Of a DNA stretch of 6,722 bases, positions 1 through 5,003 are shown piece after piece (within the stretch, counting starts at the first letter, position 1; every line of letters begins with the position of its first letter). The stretch is from the NCBI GenBank assembly GCA_021404985.1, contig QWHP01000162.1, positions 1-6,722 of the forward strand. The letters are read 5' to 3'. Below the pieces are notes generated by a model. The model saw nothing but the letters and a program-made list of their open reading frames with translations, did no database searches and had not been told where the DNA came from. Both the position numbers and the translations under genes were made by a program. The DNA is from Actinobacteria bacterium ATB1 (lineage in GTDB: Bacteria; Actinomycetota; Acidimicrobiia; UBA2766).

Positions 1-724
1 GACGCGGGCGCACACGGCGGACCGCACGAGGGCCGAGCACGAGGAGGACGCCGATGAAAGCAATCGTGAGGCCGAGCGTGAGGGTGAGTTCGCCCGGGTC
101 GACGCCCGACTCGGTCGACCCCTTGACGATCGTGAGGACCAGAAGGCCCATCACGTCGTCGATCACCGCTGCACCGAGGATGATCTTGGCGAAGTCCCTG
201 TCGATGACCCCGAGCTCTCCGAGGACGCGAGCCGTGACTCCCACAGAGGTGGCGACGAGGGCGGTTCCGACGAACAGGGCTTCCACCGAGCTGTAGCCGA
301 GGGCGATCATCGCCCCCCAGCCGGCGAGGAACGGAAGGGCCATACCCCCGGTCGCAACAGCGAAGGCCTTCGTTCCGACGCGGGCGATCGACTTGACCGG
401 GGTCTCGAGTCCGACGAGGAACATGAGGACCATGACCCCCAACTCGGCCAGCGCCACGAGGGGGGGAGCAAGCTCGCCCCCCGACGACTCGACCCAACCG
501 AGGACCGAAGGCCCGAGGACGACCCCGACGAGGATCTCCCCCACGACTACGGGCTGGCGGATCCTCTTGAACGCCAAGGCGGCGAGCTGCGCTGCAGCGA
601 GGATCAGGAAGAGCTGAAGAAGGACATCCCGGGGGTCGAGCGAGGAGCTCTCTGATGCGAGCAATGCGTGGTTCGCGATCTCGGGTTGAGCTAACAGGAC
701 GGCGACGCCGGGAAGGTAGCCCAC
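1..724 (-). CDS. Cation:proton antiporter, KefB/CPA2 type (N-terminal 241 residues, C-terminus off the left edge)
   Basis: This is an integral membrane protein expected to exchange Na+ or K+ for protons across the cytoplasmic membrane. The frame is open from a GTG at 724 to the window edge. Residues about 34-52 form the first strongly hydrophobic helix. They are followed by the family-typical stretch QPVVVGEILVG and LGPSVLG (57-76), then FLVGLE (102-107). The segment ATSVGVTARVLGELG (158-172) and GAAVIDDVMGL (184-194) match the transport core. D189-D190 correspond to the paired acidic residues of the CPA2 ion site. The GTG is the first start after an in-frame TGA, which is also the stop of the upstream thioesterase. 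The gap is 18 nt and no clear Shine-Dalgarno is seen, so the two genes are probably co-transcribed and coupled. Any C-terminal TrkA-N domain would lie outside the window. The family is secure; the ion specificity is not readable. Confidence 0.9.
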   Translation of the reverse strand, partial: MGYLPGVAVLLAQPEIANHALLASESSSLDPRDVLLQLFLILAAAQLAALAFKRIRQPVVVGEILVGVVLGPSVLGWVESSGGELAPPLVALAELGVMVLMFLVGLETPVKSIARVGTKAFAVATGGMALPFLAGWGAMIALGYSSVEALFVGTALVATSVGVTARVLGELGVIDRDFAKIILGAAVIDDVMGLLVLTIVKGSTESGVDPGELTLTLGLTIAFIGVLLVLGPRAVRRVRPR

Positions 725-742
725 CCCGCGGCGACCCAGCCG

Positions 743-1318
743 TCAGGGGTAGTTCTCGCCGGGCAGGAACGGCTTGAAATCATCAGGTATCTCCTCGGGC
801 GGCAGGTCCGTTGCGACCGACTGGAAGTGGCCCGCCAGCACGACGATCATGAGGCCCGTCGCCTCGACGAGGATGCGGCCGAGGCTGTCCTCCATCGTCC
901 CCTTCACCGTGATCTTGCGGCCCTCCGTGCTCTCTTCCCAGGCGCGCACGGTCACCTCGTGCCCGCAGACCACGGGACGCCGGTAGTCGATGGTGAGGCG
1001 GCCCGTCACGGCGGGATTGCGGTTCGCGAGCGTCACCGTGCCGAGCACGTCGTCCATGACGGCAGCGATGGCCCCACCATGCACCAGGCCCGGTCCTCCC
1101 ATGAACCTCTCGGGGAACCTGTAGGTGCAGACGAGCGTGCCGTCACCACCGTCGCGAATCTTGATCCCCAGCCCCGTCTCGTTCTCGGGCCCGCAGCCGA
1201 AGCACACGTTCCTGTGCGGTGGGTACACACCGTCCTCGTCGGGCACGTATCCCCAGGCTTCGCTGCTGGCCCAACCCACGCCGAGCGCTTTGGCTTCGTC
1301 ACCGACGTCTTGTGTCAC
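743..1318 (-). CDS. PaaI-family (hot-dog fold) thioesterase
   Basis: A predicted cytoplasmic acyl-CoA thioesterase of the 4HBT/PaaI type, 191 residues from the GTG at 1318. The hot-dog helix is clear: GGPGLVHGGAIAAVMDDVLG (74-93), with H80-G81-G82 and D89 as the usual active-site region. Upstream is the Cys motif NVCFGCGPENETGLGI (37-52), frequent in this subfamily. The LTIDYRRPV strand and the polar strands that follow complete the fold. The open frame reaches 1507, into the tRNA-Gln gene on the other strand, so its first 63 codons cannot be real. The GTG at 1318 has AAGGA seven bases upstream, which supports it. The antiporter follows 18 nt downstream in the same reading frame. The substrate is unknown; no pathway genes nearby suggest one. 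Confidence 0.88.
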   Translation of the reverse strand: MTQDVGDEAKALGVGWASSEAWGYVPDEDGVYPPHRNVCFGCGPENETGLGIKIRDGGDGTLVCTYRFPERFMGGPGLVHGGAIAAVMDDVLGTVTLANRNPAVTGRLTIDYRRPVVCGHEVTVRAWEESTEGRKITVKGTMEDSLGRILVEATGLMIVVLAGHFQSVATDLPPEEIPDDFKPFLPGENYP

Positions 1319-1336
1319 GGCCCGATCCTTCGCTGT

Positions 1337-1362
1337 GAGGGCACCCCTGCACCGGTGCCCTC
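1337..1362. repeat. Perfect 9-bp inverted repeat before the thioesterase gene
   Basis: GAGGGCACC (1337-1345) and GGTGCCCTC (1354-1362) are exact reverse complements around an 8-base loop. The near edge is 18 bases upstream of the GTG at 1318 and about seven bases from its AAGGA ribosome site. If transcription starts upstream of it, the leader would fold into a hairpin next to the ribosome site. It could equally be a dyad operator, or chance in GC-rich DNA. No T-tract follows on either strand, so an intrinsic terminator is unlikely. Confidence 0.5.
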
Positions 1363-1437
1363 GTCGTATTGCCGGATGGTAACTGGACTCGGGCCCGGCA
1401 ACCGGCTTCGGGGAGCGAAGTCGCCTGCGGAAGGACG

Positions 1438-1468
1438 TTGGTGCCCCTCTTAAGAGCACCACTATGCT
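1438..1468 (+). promoter_or_regulatory. Possible promoter of the tRNA-Gln/tRNA-Glu unit
   Basis: TATGCT at 1463-1468 resembles a -10 element and lies ten bases before the first base of tRNA-Gln. TTGGTG (1438-1443) is a weak -35 candidate with a 19-base spacer. The segment holds two dyads: CTCTTAAGAG (1447-1456), a perfect palindrome, and GCACCA...TGGTGC (1456-1473), which straddles the -10. The placement fits a tRNA promoter; the match to consensus is only moderate. Confidence 0.4.
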
Positions 1469-1478
1469 GGTGCAGCGT

Positions 1479-1553
1479 TCGGGGGTGGTGTAATTGGCAA
1501 CACGCAAGGTTCTGGCCCTTGTATTAGGGGTTCGAGTCCTCTCCCCCGAGCCA
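1479..1553 (+). tRNA. tRNA-Gln (anticodon CTG)
   Basis: A complete cloverleaf is visible. The acceptor arms are TCGGGGG (1479-1485) and CCCCCGA (1543-1549), with discriminator G at 1550. The D arm is GTGT/ACAC around AATTGGCA. The anticodon stem CAAGG/CCTTG encloses the loop TTCTGGC, giving anticodon CTG, which reads CAG. The T arm is AGGGG/CCTCT around TTCGAGT, with one G-T pair. CCA (1551-1553) is encoded. The mature body is 72 nt. One base separates it from the next tRNA gene, so the pair is almost certainly one transcript. Confidence 0.95.
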
Positions 1554-1554
1554 T

Positions 1555-1631
1555 GCCCCCTTGGTCTAGCGGCCTAGGACGCCGCCCTCTCAAGGCGGAT
1601 GCCGCGGGTTCAAATCCCGCAGGGGGCGCCA
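1555..1631 (+). tRNA. tRNA-Glu (anticodon CTC)
   Basis: The acceptor arms GCCCCCT (1555-1561) and AGGGGGC (1621-1627) pair fully, with discriminator G at 1628 and encoded CCA at 1629-1631. The D stem is GTCT/GGAC. The anticodon stem CCGCC/GGCGG holds the loop CTCTCAA, giving anticodon CTC, which reads GAG. The T arm is GCGGG/CCCGC around TTCAAAT. The body is 74 nt. This Gln-Glu pair, side by side, is a recurrent actinobacterial arrangement near the HU gene. Confidence 0.95.
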
Positions 1632-1702
1632 CGGCGCCGGTCGAGTTCATATGGTTCACACCATGCGGACTCGCCGCGCGCGTCCGTGGGACGAGGCGAG
1701 AC

Positions 1703-3046
1703 ATGCACGGAGGACTCGTGAGTGCCGAGGCGACACCAGAGCCGGGAGGTGGGGAGCCGGTTCCAGCCCCGACCCCGGTCGCCGATCAGCACCGCGCCAA
1801 GACATTTCGGGAGCGGACGTTCGGGGCGCTGCGTCACAGGCGTTACACAATCCTCCTGATGGGGACCTTCGTCTCCCAGAGCGGGAACTGGCTCCACGCC
1901 ACAGCCATCGGGATCCTCGTCGCGACACGGACCGAGGATCCCGTTCTCGTCGGTCTCGTCGGGCTCTTCCAGTTCTTTCCCTCACTCCTCCTCGGCCTCG
2001 TCGGCGGTGTGATCGCGGACCGCTTCGACCGAGTCAAGATCATCCGGTGGATGCAGGTGGTGGAGCTCACTCTGACGGGGATCCTCGCCGTCCTGTTCGC
2101 AACGGGACAGGGTTCACTGGCGGCCATCTACACGATCACGTTCGGCATGGGCCTCGCGACCGCGCTCATCGGTCCCGCATGGTTCGCCTTCTATCCACGC
2201 CTCGTCCCACTCGAGGACGTGCCGAGTGCCGTGTCGTTGAACGCCATCCAGTTCAACCTCGCACGCATCTTCGGTCCTGCTCTCGGCGGGATCATGATCG
2301 CGACCGTCGGGGCAGCGGGCGCCATCGCGCTCAACTCGATCTCGTTCCTGGCCCTGATAGTCCCCCTCTTCGTCATGAAGTTCTCCATCGTGCAGGAGAA
2401 GACGGACGAGAAGGGGGTCAAGGCGATACTCGACGGTTTCCGGTACGTCGGCTCCCACCGCTGGCTGCAGGTACTCCTCGCGACCGTCGTCGTTCAGGCC
2501 CTCTTCGCCGCCCAGATCATCACGCTGATGCCTGCCCTCGGGCGCATCGACCTCGGCTTCGACGAGGGCCGGATCGGCTTCATGCTCGCCGCCTTCGGTG
2601 TCGGCGGCCTCTTCGGTGCCTTGGCCGCGTCGAACATTGTGCACCTCGTCCCGCCGCGTGTCCTCATACCCCTCATGATCGCTGCGATCGGGGCAACACT
2701 CGTCCTCGTGTCTCGCCAGACGACCTTCGCAGGAGTCCTGGTTGCCCTGGCAGTCACGGGGGTCTTCTACATCGGGGCGATGTCCTCCATGAACGCCCTT
2801 GTGCAACTTGGTGTCGAGGACCATGTGCGTGGGCGTGTCATGTCCATGTGGTTCACGATCTTCGTAGGGATCTTTCCCGTCGCAGCACTGGTGTGGGGAC
2901 AGGTTGCGAGACGCACGTCCACGGCGCTCACGCTCCTCTTGGGTGGCCTCGTCTGCCTTGCCTACGGGGTCGCGCTCGCGCTCGTCGGAAGGCACGCTGC
3001 CACAGCCGACCTGGGGTCTCAGCCGTCCGAGCCGTCTGCCGGCTGA
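1703..3046 (+). CDS. Major facilitator superfamily exporter (MFS_3/EntS-like)
   Basis: A predicted 12-helix, proton-driven exporter in the cytoplasmic membrane, 447 residues. The first 40 residues are Pro/Glu-rich and soluble. Helix 1 begins near residue 48 (YTILLMGTFVSQSGN). The MFS motif A is GGVIADRFDRVK (101-112), with D106, R107 and R110. NAIQFNLARIFGPALGG (180-196) is typical of the MFS_3 branch, which includes the enterobactin exporter EntS. A second, weaker motif-A copy is GVEDHVRGRVMSMW in the C-terminal half. The open frame extends back through tRNA-Glu, so the true start is later. ATG 1703 has GAGG six bases upstream. GTG 1718, preceded by GGAGGA, is a strong alternative that gives 442 residues. 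The substrate cannot be read: siderophore, drug or metabolite export are all possible. It is convergent with the small gene ending at 3056. Confidence 0.88.
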   Translation: MHGGLVSAEATPEPGGGEPVPAPTPVADQHRAKTFRERTFGALRHRRYTILLMGTFVSQSGNWLHATAIGILVATRTEDPVLVGLVGLFQFFPSLLLGLVGGVIADRFDRVKIIRWMQVVELTLTGILAVLFATGQGSLAAIYTITFGMGLATALIGPAWFAFYPRLVPLEDVPSAVSLNAIQFNLARIFGPALGGIMIATVGAAGAIALNSISFLALIVPLFVMKFSIVQEKTDEKGVKAILDGFRYVGSHRWLQVLLATVVVQALFAAQIITLMPALGRIDLGFDEGRIGFMLAAFGVGGLFGALAASNIVHLVPPRVLIPLMIAAIGATLVLVSRQTTFAGVLVALAVTGVFYIGAMSSMNALVQLGVEDHVRGRVMSMWFTIFVGIFPVAALVWGQVARRTSTALTLLLGGLVCLAYGVALALVGRHAATADLGSQPSEPSAG

Positions 3047-3051
3047 GCTGA

Positions 3052-3073
3052 GCGCTCAAGGGGGAGTGAGCGC
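3052..3073. terminator. Possible bidirectional terminator hairpin between convergent genes
   Basis: GCGCTCA (3052-3058) and TGAGCGC (3067-3073) form a 7-bp stem with an 8-base loop, six bases after the exporter's stop. The left arm overlaps a 10-bp palindrome TGAGCGCTCA (3049-3058), which includes the stop codon of the opposing gene. A further stem, GGGGAGT (3061-3067) with ACTCCCC (3081-3087), overlaps it. No T-tract is present, so function as a terminator is inferred mainly from the position between convergent stops. Confidence 0.35.
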
Positions 3074-3406
3074 CAAACCGACTCCCCTCTGGGGATCGTG
3101 TGCCACGAGCAATGTGCACGGCATCGCCAGGACGGCAGAGCACACGCCCGGATCGCCCGGTGCGGTCCCGCCTGTCACGCCGCATGCCTTCAGGGCGGAG
3201 TCCAGCGCTGGCGTCCCCGCTGCGAAGCGTATGTCCACCAGGTAGCCCTTCAGTTCCCCCGATGTCACCGTGACCGAGAGGGACAAGGCCTCGGGCGTCC
3301 CGTCGCGCACGACCCAGCCGGCATCGACGACCATGGCGTCGTACTCGCCTTCAGCCGGCGTCATGCTCTCGGGAGGGTTTCCGGTGCCCTGCTCGTCTGG
3401 GTCCAC
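3056..3406 (-). CDS. Small protein of unknown function (116 residues)
   Basis: I do not recognise this protein. The chosen GTG at 3406 has GGGAG nine bases upstream. The frame stays open to an ATG at 3487, but those 27 extra residues are Arg/Thr/Trp-rich. That ATG also lacks a ribosome site and would lie inside the HU promoter. ATG 3364 is a third option. The product begins with a short polar segment. A compact domain follows (EGEYDAMVVDAGWVV, then alternating polar and hydrophobic strands SLSVTVTSGELKGYLVDI and MPCTLLVAHD), which looks beta-rich, perhaps OB-like. It has two Cys residues (ACGV and PGVC) plus a third in MPCTLL. There is no signal peptide or membrane segment. It is convergent with the exporter and divergent from HU. 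That it is a gene is supported by the long open frame and plausible composition; the function is unknown. Confidence 0.6.
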   Translation of the reverse strand: MDPDEQGTGNPPESMTPAEGEYDAMVVDAGWVVRDGTPEALSLSVTVTSGELKGYLVDIRFAAGTPALDSALKACGVTGGTAPGDPGVCSAVLAMPCTLLVAHDPQRGVGLALTPP

Positions 3407-3480
3407 ACGCCGAGTCTCCCACGCGTGACGACGGAACGTGCGACCGGTGAGTGCAATTCGCCTCCACCCGGCGGAAGTCG

Positions 3481-3509
3481 TTGACATACAAGGCTTGTGG
3501 CGGTTTACT
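3481..3509 (+). promoter_or_regulatory. Sigma-A-like promoter of the HU gene
   Basis: A perfect TTGACA (3481-3486), a 17-base spacer and TTTACT (3504-3509, four of six consensus bases) form the best promoter in the window. The start of transcription would fall near 3516. The spacer carries a small dyad, ACAAG-G-CTTGT (3488-3498), which could be an operator or chance. A strong promoter suits HU, usually an abundant protein. It also argues against the ATG at 3487 as the start of the opposing gene. Confidence 0.65.
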
Positions 3510-3516
3510 AACGGGC

Positions 3517-3711
3517 GCTTGTGGTCGCAGCCTCACTGCACGAGGTCATGAGGACCTCTGAGTCCTCGCAACACAGGCGACGGCAAGCGGTGTCGTCGCA
3601 CTTCGATGTGAGCTTCGATGTGAGCATCGATGGGACGCACCGACATGACGCATAAGTGACACACACAAGGCACACCGACAGACCAGCTAAGGCAGACGTC
3701 AGGAGAAACCG
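3517..3711 (+). promoter_or_regulatory. Long structured leader of the HU mRNA
   Basis: If transcription starts near 3516, HU has an untranslated leader of about 195 nt. Visible hairpins are GAGGTC/GACCTC (3542-3558) and GAGGAC/GTCCTC (3550-3567), which share bases and exclude each other. Further hairpins are GCGACG/CGTCGC (3577-3599) and TCGATG/CATCGA with a TGAG loop (3615-3630). From about 3650 to the ribosome site the strand is C/A-rich and looks unstructured. The ribosome site AGGAG (3701-3705) is six bases before the GTG. I see no good coding frame in this stretch on either strand, and it matches no riboswitch class I know. Confidence 0.5.
3601..3624 (+). repeat. Tandem 12-bp direct repeat in the HU leader
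   Basis: CTTCGATGTGAG occurs twice head to tail (3601-3612 and 3613-3624). A third, degenerate unit follows, CATCGATGGGAC (3625-3636, nine of twelve matches). The core TCGATG of either perfect copy can pair with CATCGA at 3625-3630, giving two alternative hairpins. It could be a protein-binding site or a slippage product. Confidence 0.75.
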
Positions 3712-4182
3712 GTGAACAAGTCCCAACTCGTGGAGGCCGTTGCGTCTGGAGCCGGCATCAGCAAGGCGGACGCGGCGCGTGCCGTCGACGCGCTGCTCGC
3801 CAATATCCAGATCGAAGTCAAGAAGGGGCAGCGGGTGACCATCCCCGGATTCGGGAAGTTCGAGCGCCGCTCGCGCAGGGCCCGCACCGCACGCAACCCG
3901 AGGACGGGAGCCACGATCAAGGTTGCTGCGACGAAGGTCCCCGCCTTCAAGGCGGGCGTGGGATTCAAGAACGTCGTGTCGGGCAAGGCCCCGGCACCGG
4001 CTGCTCCCAAGGCCGCTGCCAAGCCCGCTGCGAGGCCGGCTGCTGCCAAGCCCGCTGCGAGGAAGCCTGCGGCGAAGAAGGCTGCCCCGAAGAAGGCTGC
4101 CCCGAAGAAGGCAGCAGCACCGAAGAAGAAGGCTCCGGCACGCAAGCCCGCCGCCAAGAAGACGGCAGCCCGCAAGCGCTGA
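3712..4182 (+). CDS. hup: DNA-binding protein HU with histone-like Lys/Ala/Pro-rich tail
   Basis: A nucleoid protein that binds and bends DNA as a dimer, 156 residues. Residues 1-90 are a full HU domain: MNKSQLVEAVASGAGISKADA at the start, then IPGFGKFERRSRRARTARNPRTG (44-66) as the HU signature. R61-N62-P63 sits at the tip of the DNA-binding arm, with the intercalating proline at 63. Residues 92-156 form a basic tail built of Lys, Ala, Pro and Arg with no acidic residue, resembling histone H1. Such tails mark actinobacterial HU (HupB, HupS). The start is GTG with AGGAG six bases upstream. The gene has its own promoter and leader and ends before a strong hairpin, so it is probably monocistronic. 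In mycobacteria the tail Lys residues are reported to be modified; the Lys-rich tail here would allow the same. Confidence 0.97.
   Translation: MNKSQLVEAVASGAGISKADAARAVDALLANIQIEVKKGQRVTIPGFGKFERRSRRARTARNPRTGATIKVAATKVPAFKAGVGFKNVVSGKAPAPAAPKAAAKPAARPAAAKPAARKPAAKKAAPKKAAPKKAAAPKKKAPARKPAAKKTAARKR
4021..4110 (+). repeat. Internal DNA repeats in the HU tail
   Basis: GCTGCCCCGAAGAAG is exactly duplicated in tandem (4081-4095 and 4096-4110), coding AAPKK twice. AAGCCCGCTGCGAGG occurs at 4021-4035 and again at 4048-4062. The identity is at the DNA level and not only the protein level, which suggests recent duplication by slippage or unequal recombination. Tail length probably varies between related strains. 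Confidence 0.85.
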
Positions 4183-4200
4183 TCGTCAGACCGAAACCAC

Positions 4201-4242
4201 ACGCGATGAACCCCCGCCCATCCAGGCGGGGGTTCATCGCGT
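4201..4242. terminator. Perfect 18-bp hairpin, probable bidirectional terminator
   Basis: The arm at 4201-4218 (ACGCGATGAACCCCCGCC) is exactly complementary to 4225-4242, with a 6-base loop CATCCA. It begins 18 bases after the HU stop and its right end overlaps the stop codon of the convergent deacetylase gene by one base. No T-tract follows on the plus strand and only a weak GGTTT on the minus strand. It therefore fits the tract-less strong hairpins often seen after actinobacterial genes. Confidence 0.8.
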
Positions 4243-5003
4243 CAGACGGACATTTCCCTGAAGGCTTCTGCAACTGCCAGGCCGGCAGTTCTCCCCTGTC
4301 TGCGGCCCCACTCCGTGATGCGACCCGCAAAGCTCTCCCGTCCTGCCGTGTCGCCGTCCGCTGCGATGCCCAGCGTCGTCTTCCACTGACTGCGGTGCGC
4401 GAGGAGCGCGGAGATCTTGAGCTCGAGCGTCGAAGCGATGTCCTCGAACCTGTTCGGAGCCTCCGACTCGAAGAGCCAGAGTCGGTCAGGCCTGTGGGCC
4501 CTCATGCCCGCGTCCGGCCAGGCAAGCGATTCGCGGGCCGAGACAACGGCGTCGCAGGCAGCAAAGCCGCACTCGCGGTGGTCGGGGTGCAGCCGCCAGC
4601 GTCGCCAGGGGTCGTGCGTGACGACGATCTCGGGCCTGTGGGCGCGGATGACGGTGACGAGCTCACGGCGAAGATCGAGGGTGTTCCTGAGAAACCCGTC
4701 CTCGCGGTCGAGGAACACGACGGACTCGACACCTGCGATGTCGGCGGCATCGCGTTGCTCCGCCCTTCTCACGTCGGCCAGGTTGGTCGCAGTATCTCCT
4801 TCCCACGCCCCCTTCGACCCGTCGGTGCAGACCACATAGGTGCACACCGTGCCGGAGGCCGCCCATTTCGCAAACGTGCCGGAGACGAAGAAGTCGGGAT
4901 CGTCGGGGTGGGCGCAGATCGCCATCGCGGACTTCGGGGCGGCGATGTCGAGTCCCGGCTCCATGTCGTCGTCGAGCTGCTCGGGCCCGAGCGCTCGGTT
5001 CAT
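4242..5003 (-). CDS. PIG-L/LmbE-family zinc-dependent deacetylase
   Basis: Family members remove an acetyl group from N-acetylglucosamine-type substrates; MshB and Mca of mycothiol metabolism belong here. The 253-residue length is normal. AICAHPDDPDFFVSG (28-42) holds H32, D34 and D35. HPDH (139-142) supplies H139 and H142, so both halves of the zinc and catalytic site are present. The usual acidic residue after AHPDD is displaced: the sequence is DDPDF where DDxE is common. The first 26 residues are polar and acidic, with no signal peptide, so the enzyme is cytoplasmic. The ATG overlaps the cofC stop as ATGA (5003-5000), which indicates translational coupling. The gene ends at the 18-bp hairpin. 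The substrate is not determinable; a mycothiol-pathway, sugar or glycoside role is possible. A direct link to F420 is only suggested by context. Confidence 0.9.
   Translation of the reverse strand: MNRALGPEQLDDDMEPGLDIAAPKSAMAICAHPDDPDFFVSGTFAKWAASGTVCTYVVCTDGSKGAWEGDTATNLADVRRAEQRDAADIAGVESVVFLDREDGFLRNTLDLRRELVTVIRAHRPEIVVTHDPWRRWRLHPDHRECGFAACDAVVSARESLAWPDAGMRAHRPDRLWLFESEAPNRFEDIASTLELKISALLAHRSQWKTTLGIAADGDTAGRESFAGRITEWGRRQGRTAGLAVAEAFREMSV

Noticed and set aside
54..617. Plus-strand frames of 80 and 74 codons in the left part
   Set aside because: They lie opposite the antiporter gene, whose minus-strand translation has clear family motifs; the plus frames are Ser/Thr/Arg/Pro-rich shadows.
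827..1453. A 208-codon plus-strand frame opposite the thioesterase
   Set aside because: Its composition (His/Arg/Ala/Gly-rich, no domain) is that of an antisense shadow of a GC-rich gene with strong hot-dog motifs.
2114..2995. A 293-codon minus-strand frame opposite the exporter
   Set aside because: It is extremely rich in Asp/Glu/Arg/Gly and antisense to hydrophobic codons, a typical shadow.
1651..3051. A 466-codon plus-strand frame overlapping the exporter
   Set aside because: It is an Arg/His/Pro-rich out-of-frame reading of the exporter. The other frame carries membrane helices and MFS motifs.
3098..3484. A 128-codon plus-strand frame opposite the small unknown gene
   Set aside because: Cys/Arg/His-rich, without a ribosome site, and it runs into the HU promoter. 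The minus frame has a better composition and start, though confidence there is moderate.
3508..3726. A 72-codon minus-strand frame across the HU leader
   Set aside because: It begins inside HU, has a Cys/Ser/Thr-rich composition and no ribosome site. The leader hairpins explain the region better.
4081..4130. CRISPR-like short repeats
   Set aside because: The repeats are codon repeats for AAPKK units inside the HU tail, with no unique spacers.
3699..4202. A minus-strand frame opposite HU that reads as an Ala/Phe/Gly-rich membrane-like protein
   Set aside because: It is simply the reverse complement of the Lys/Ala codon repeats of the HU tail.
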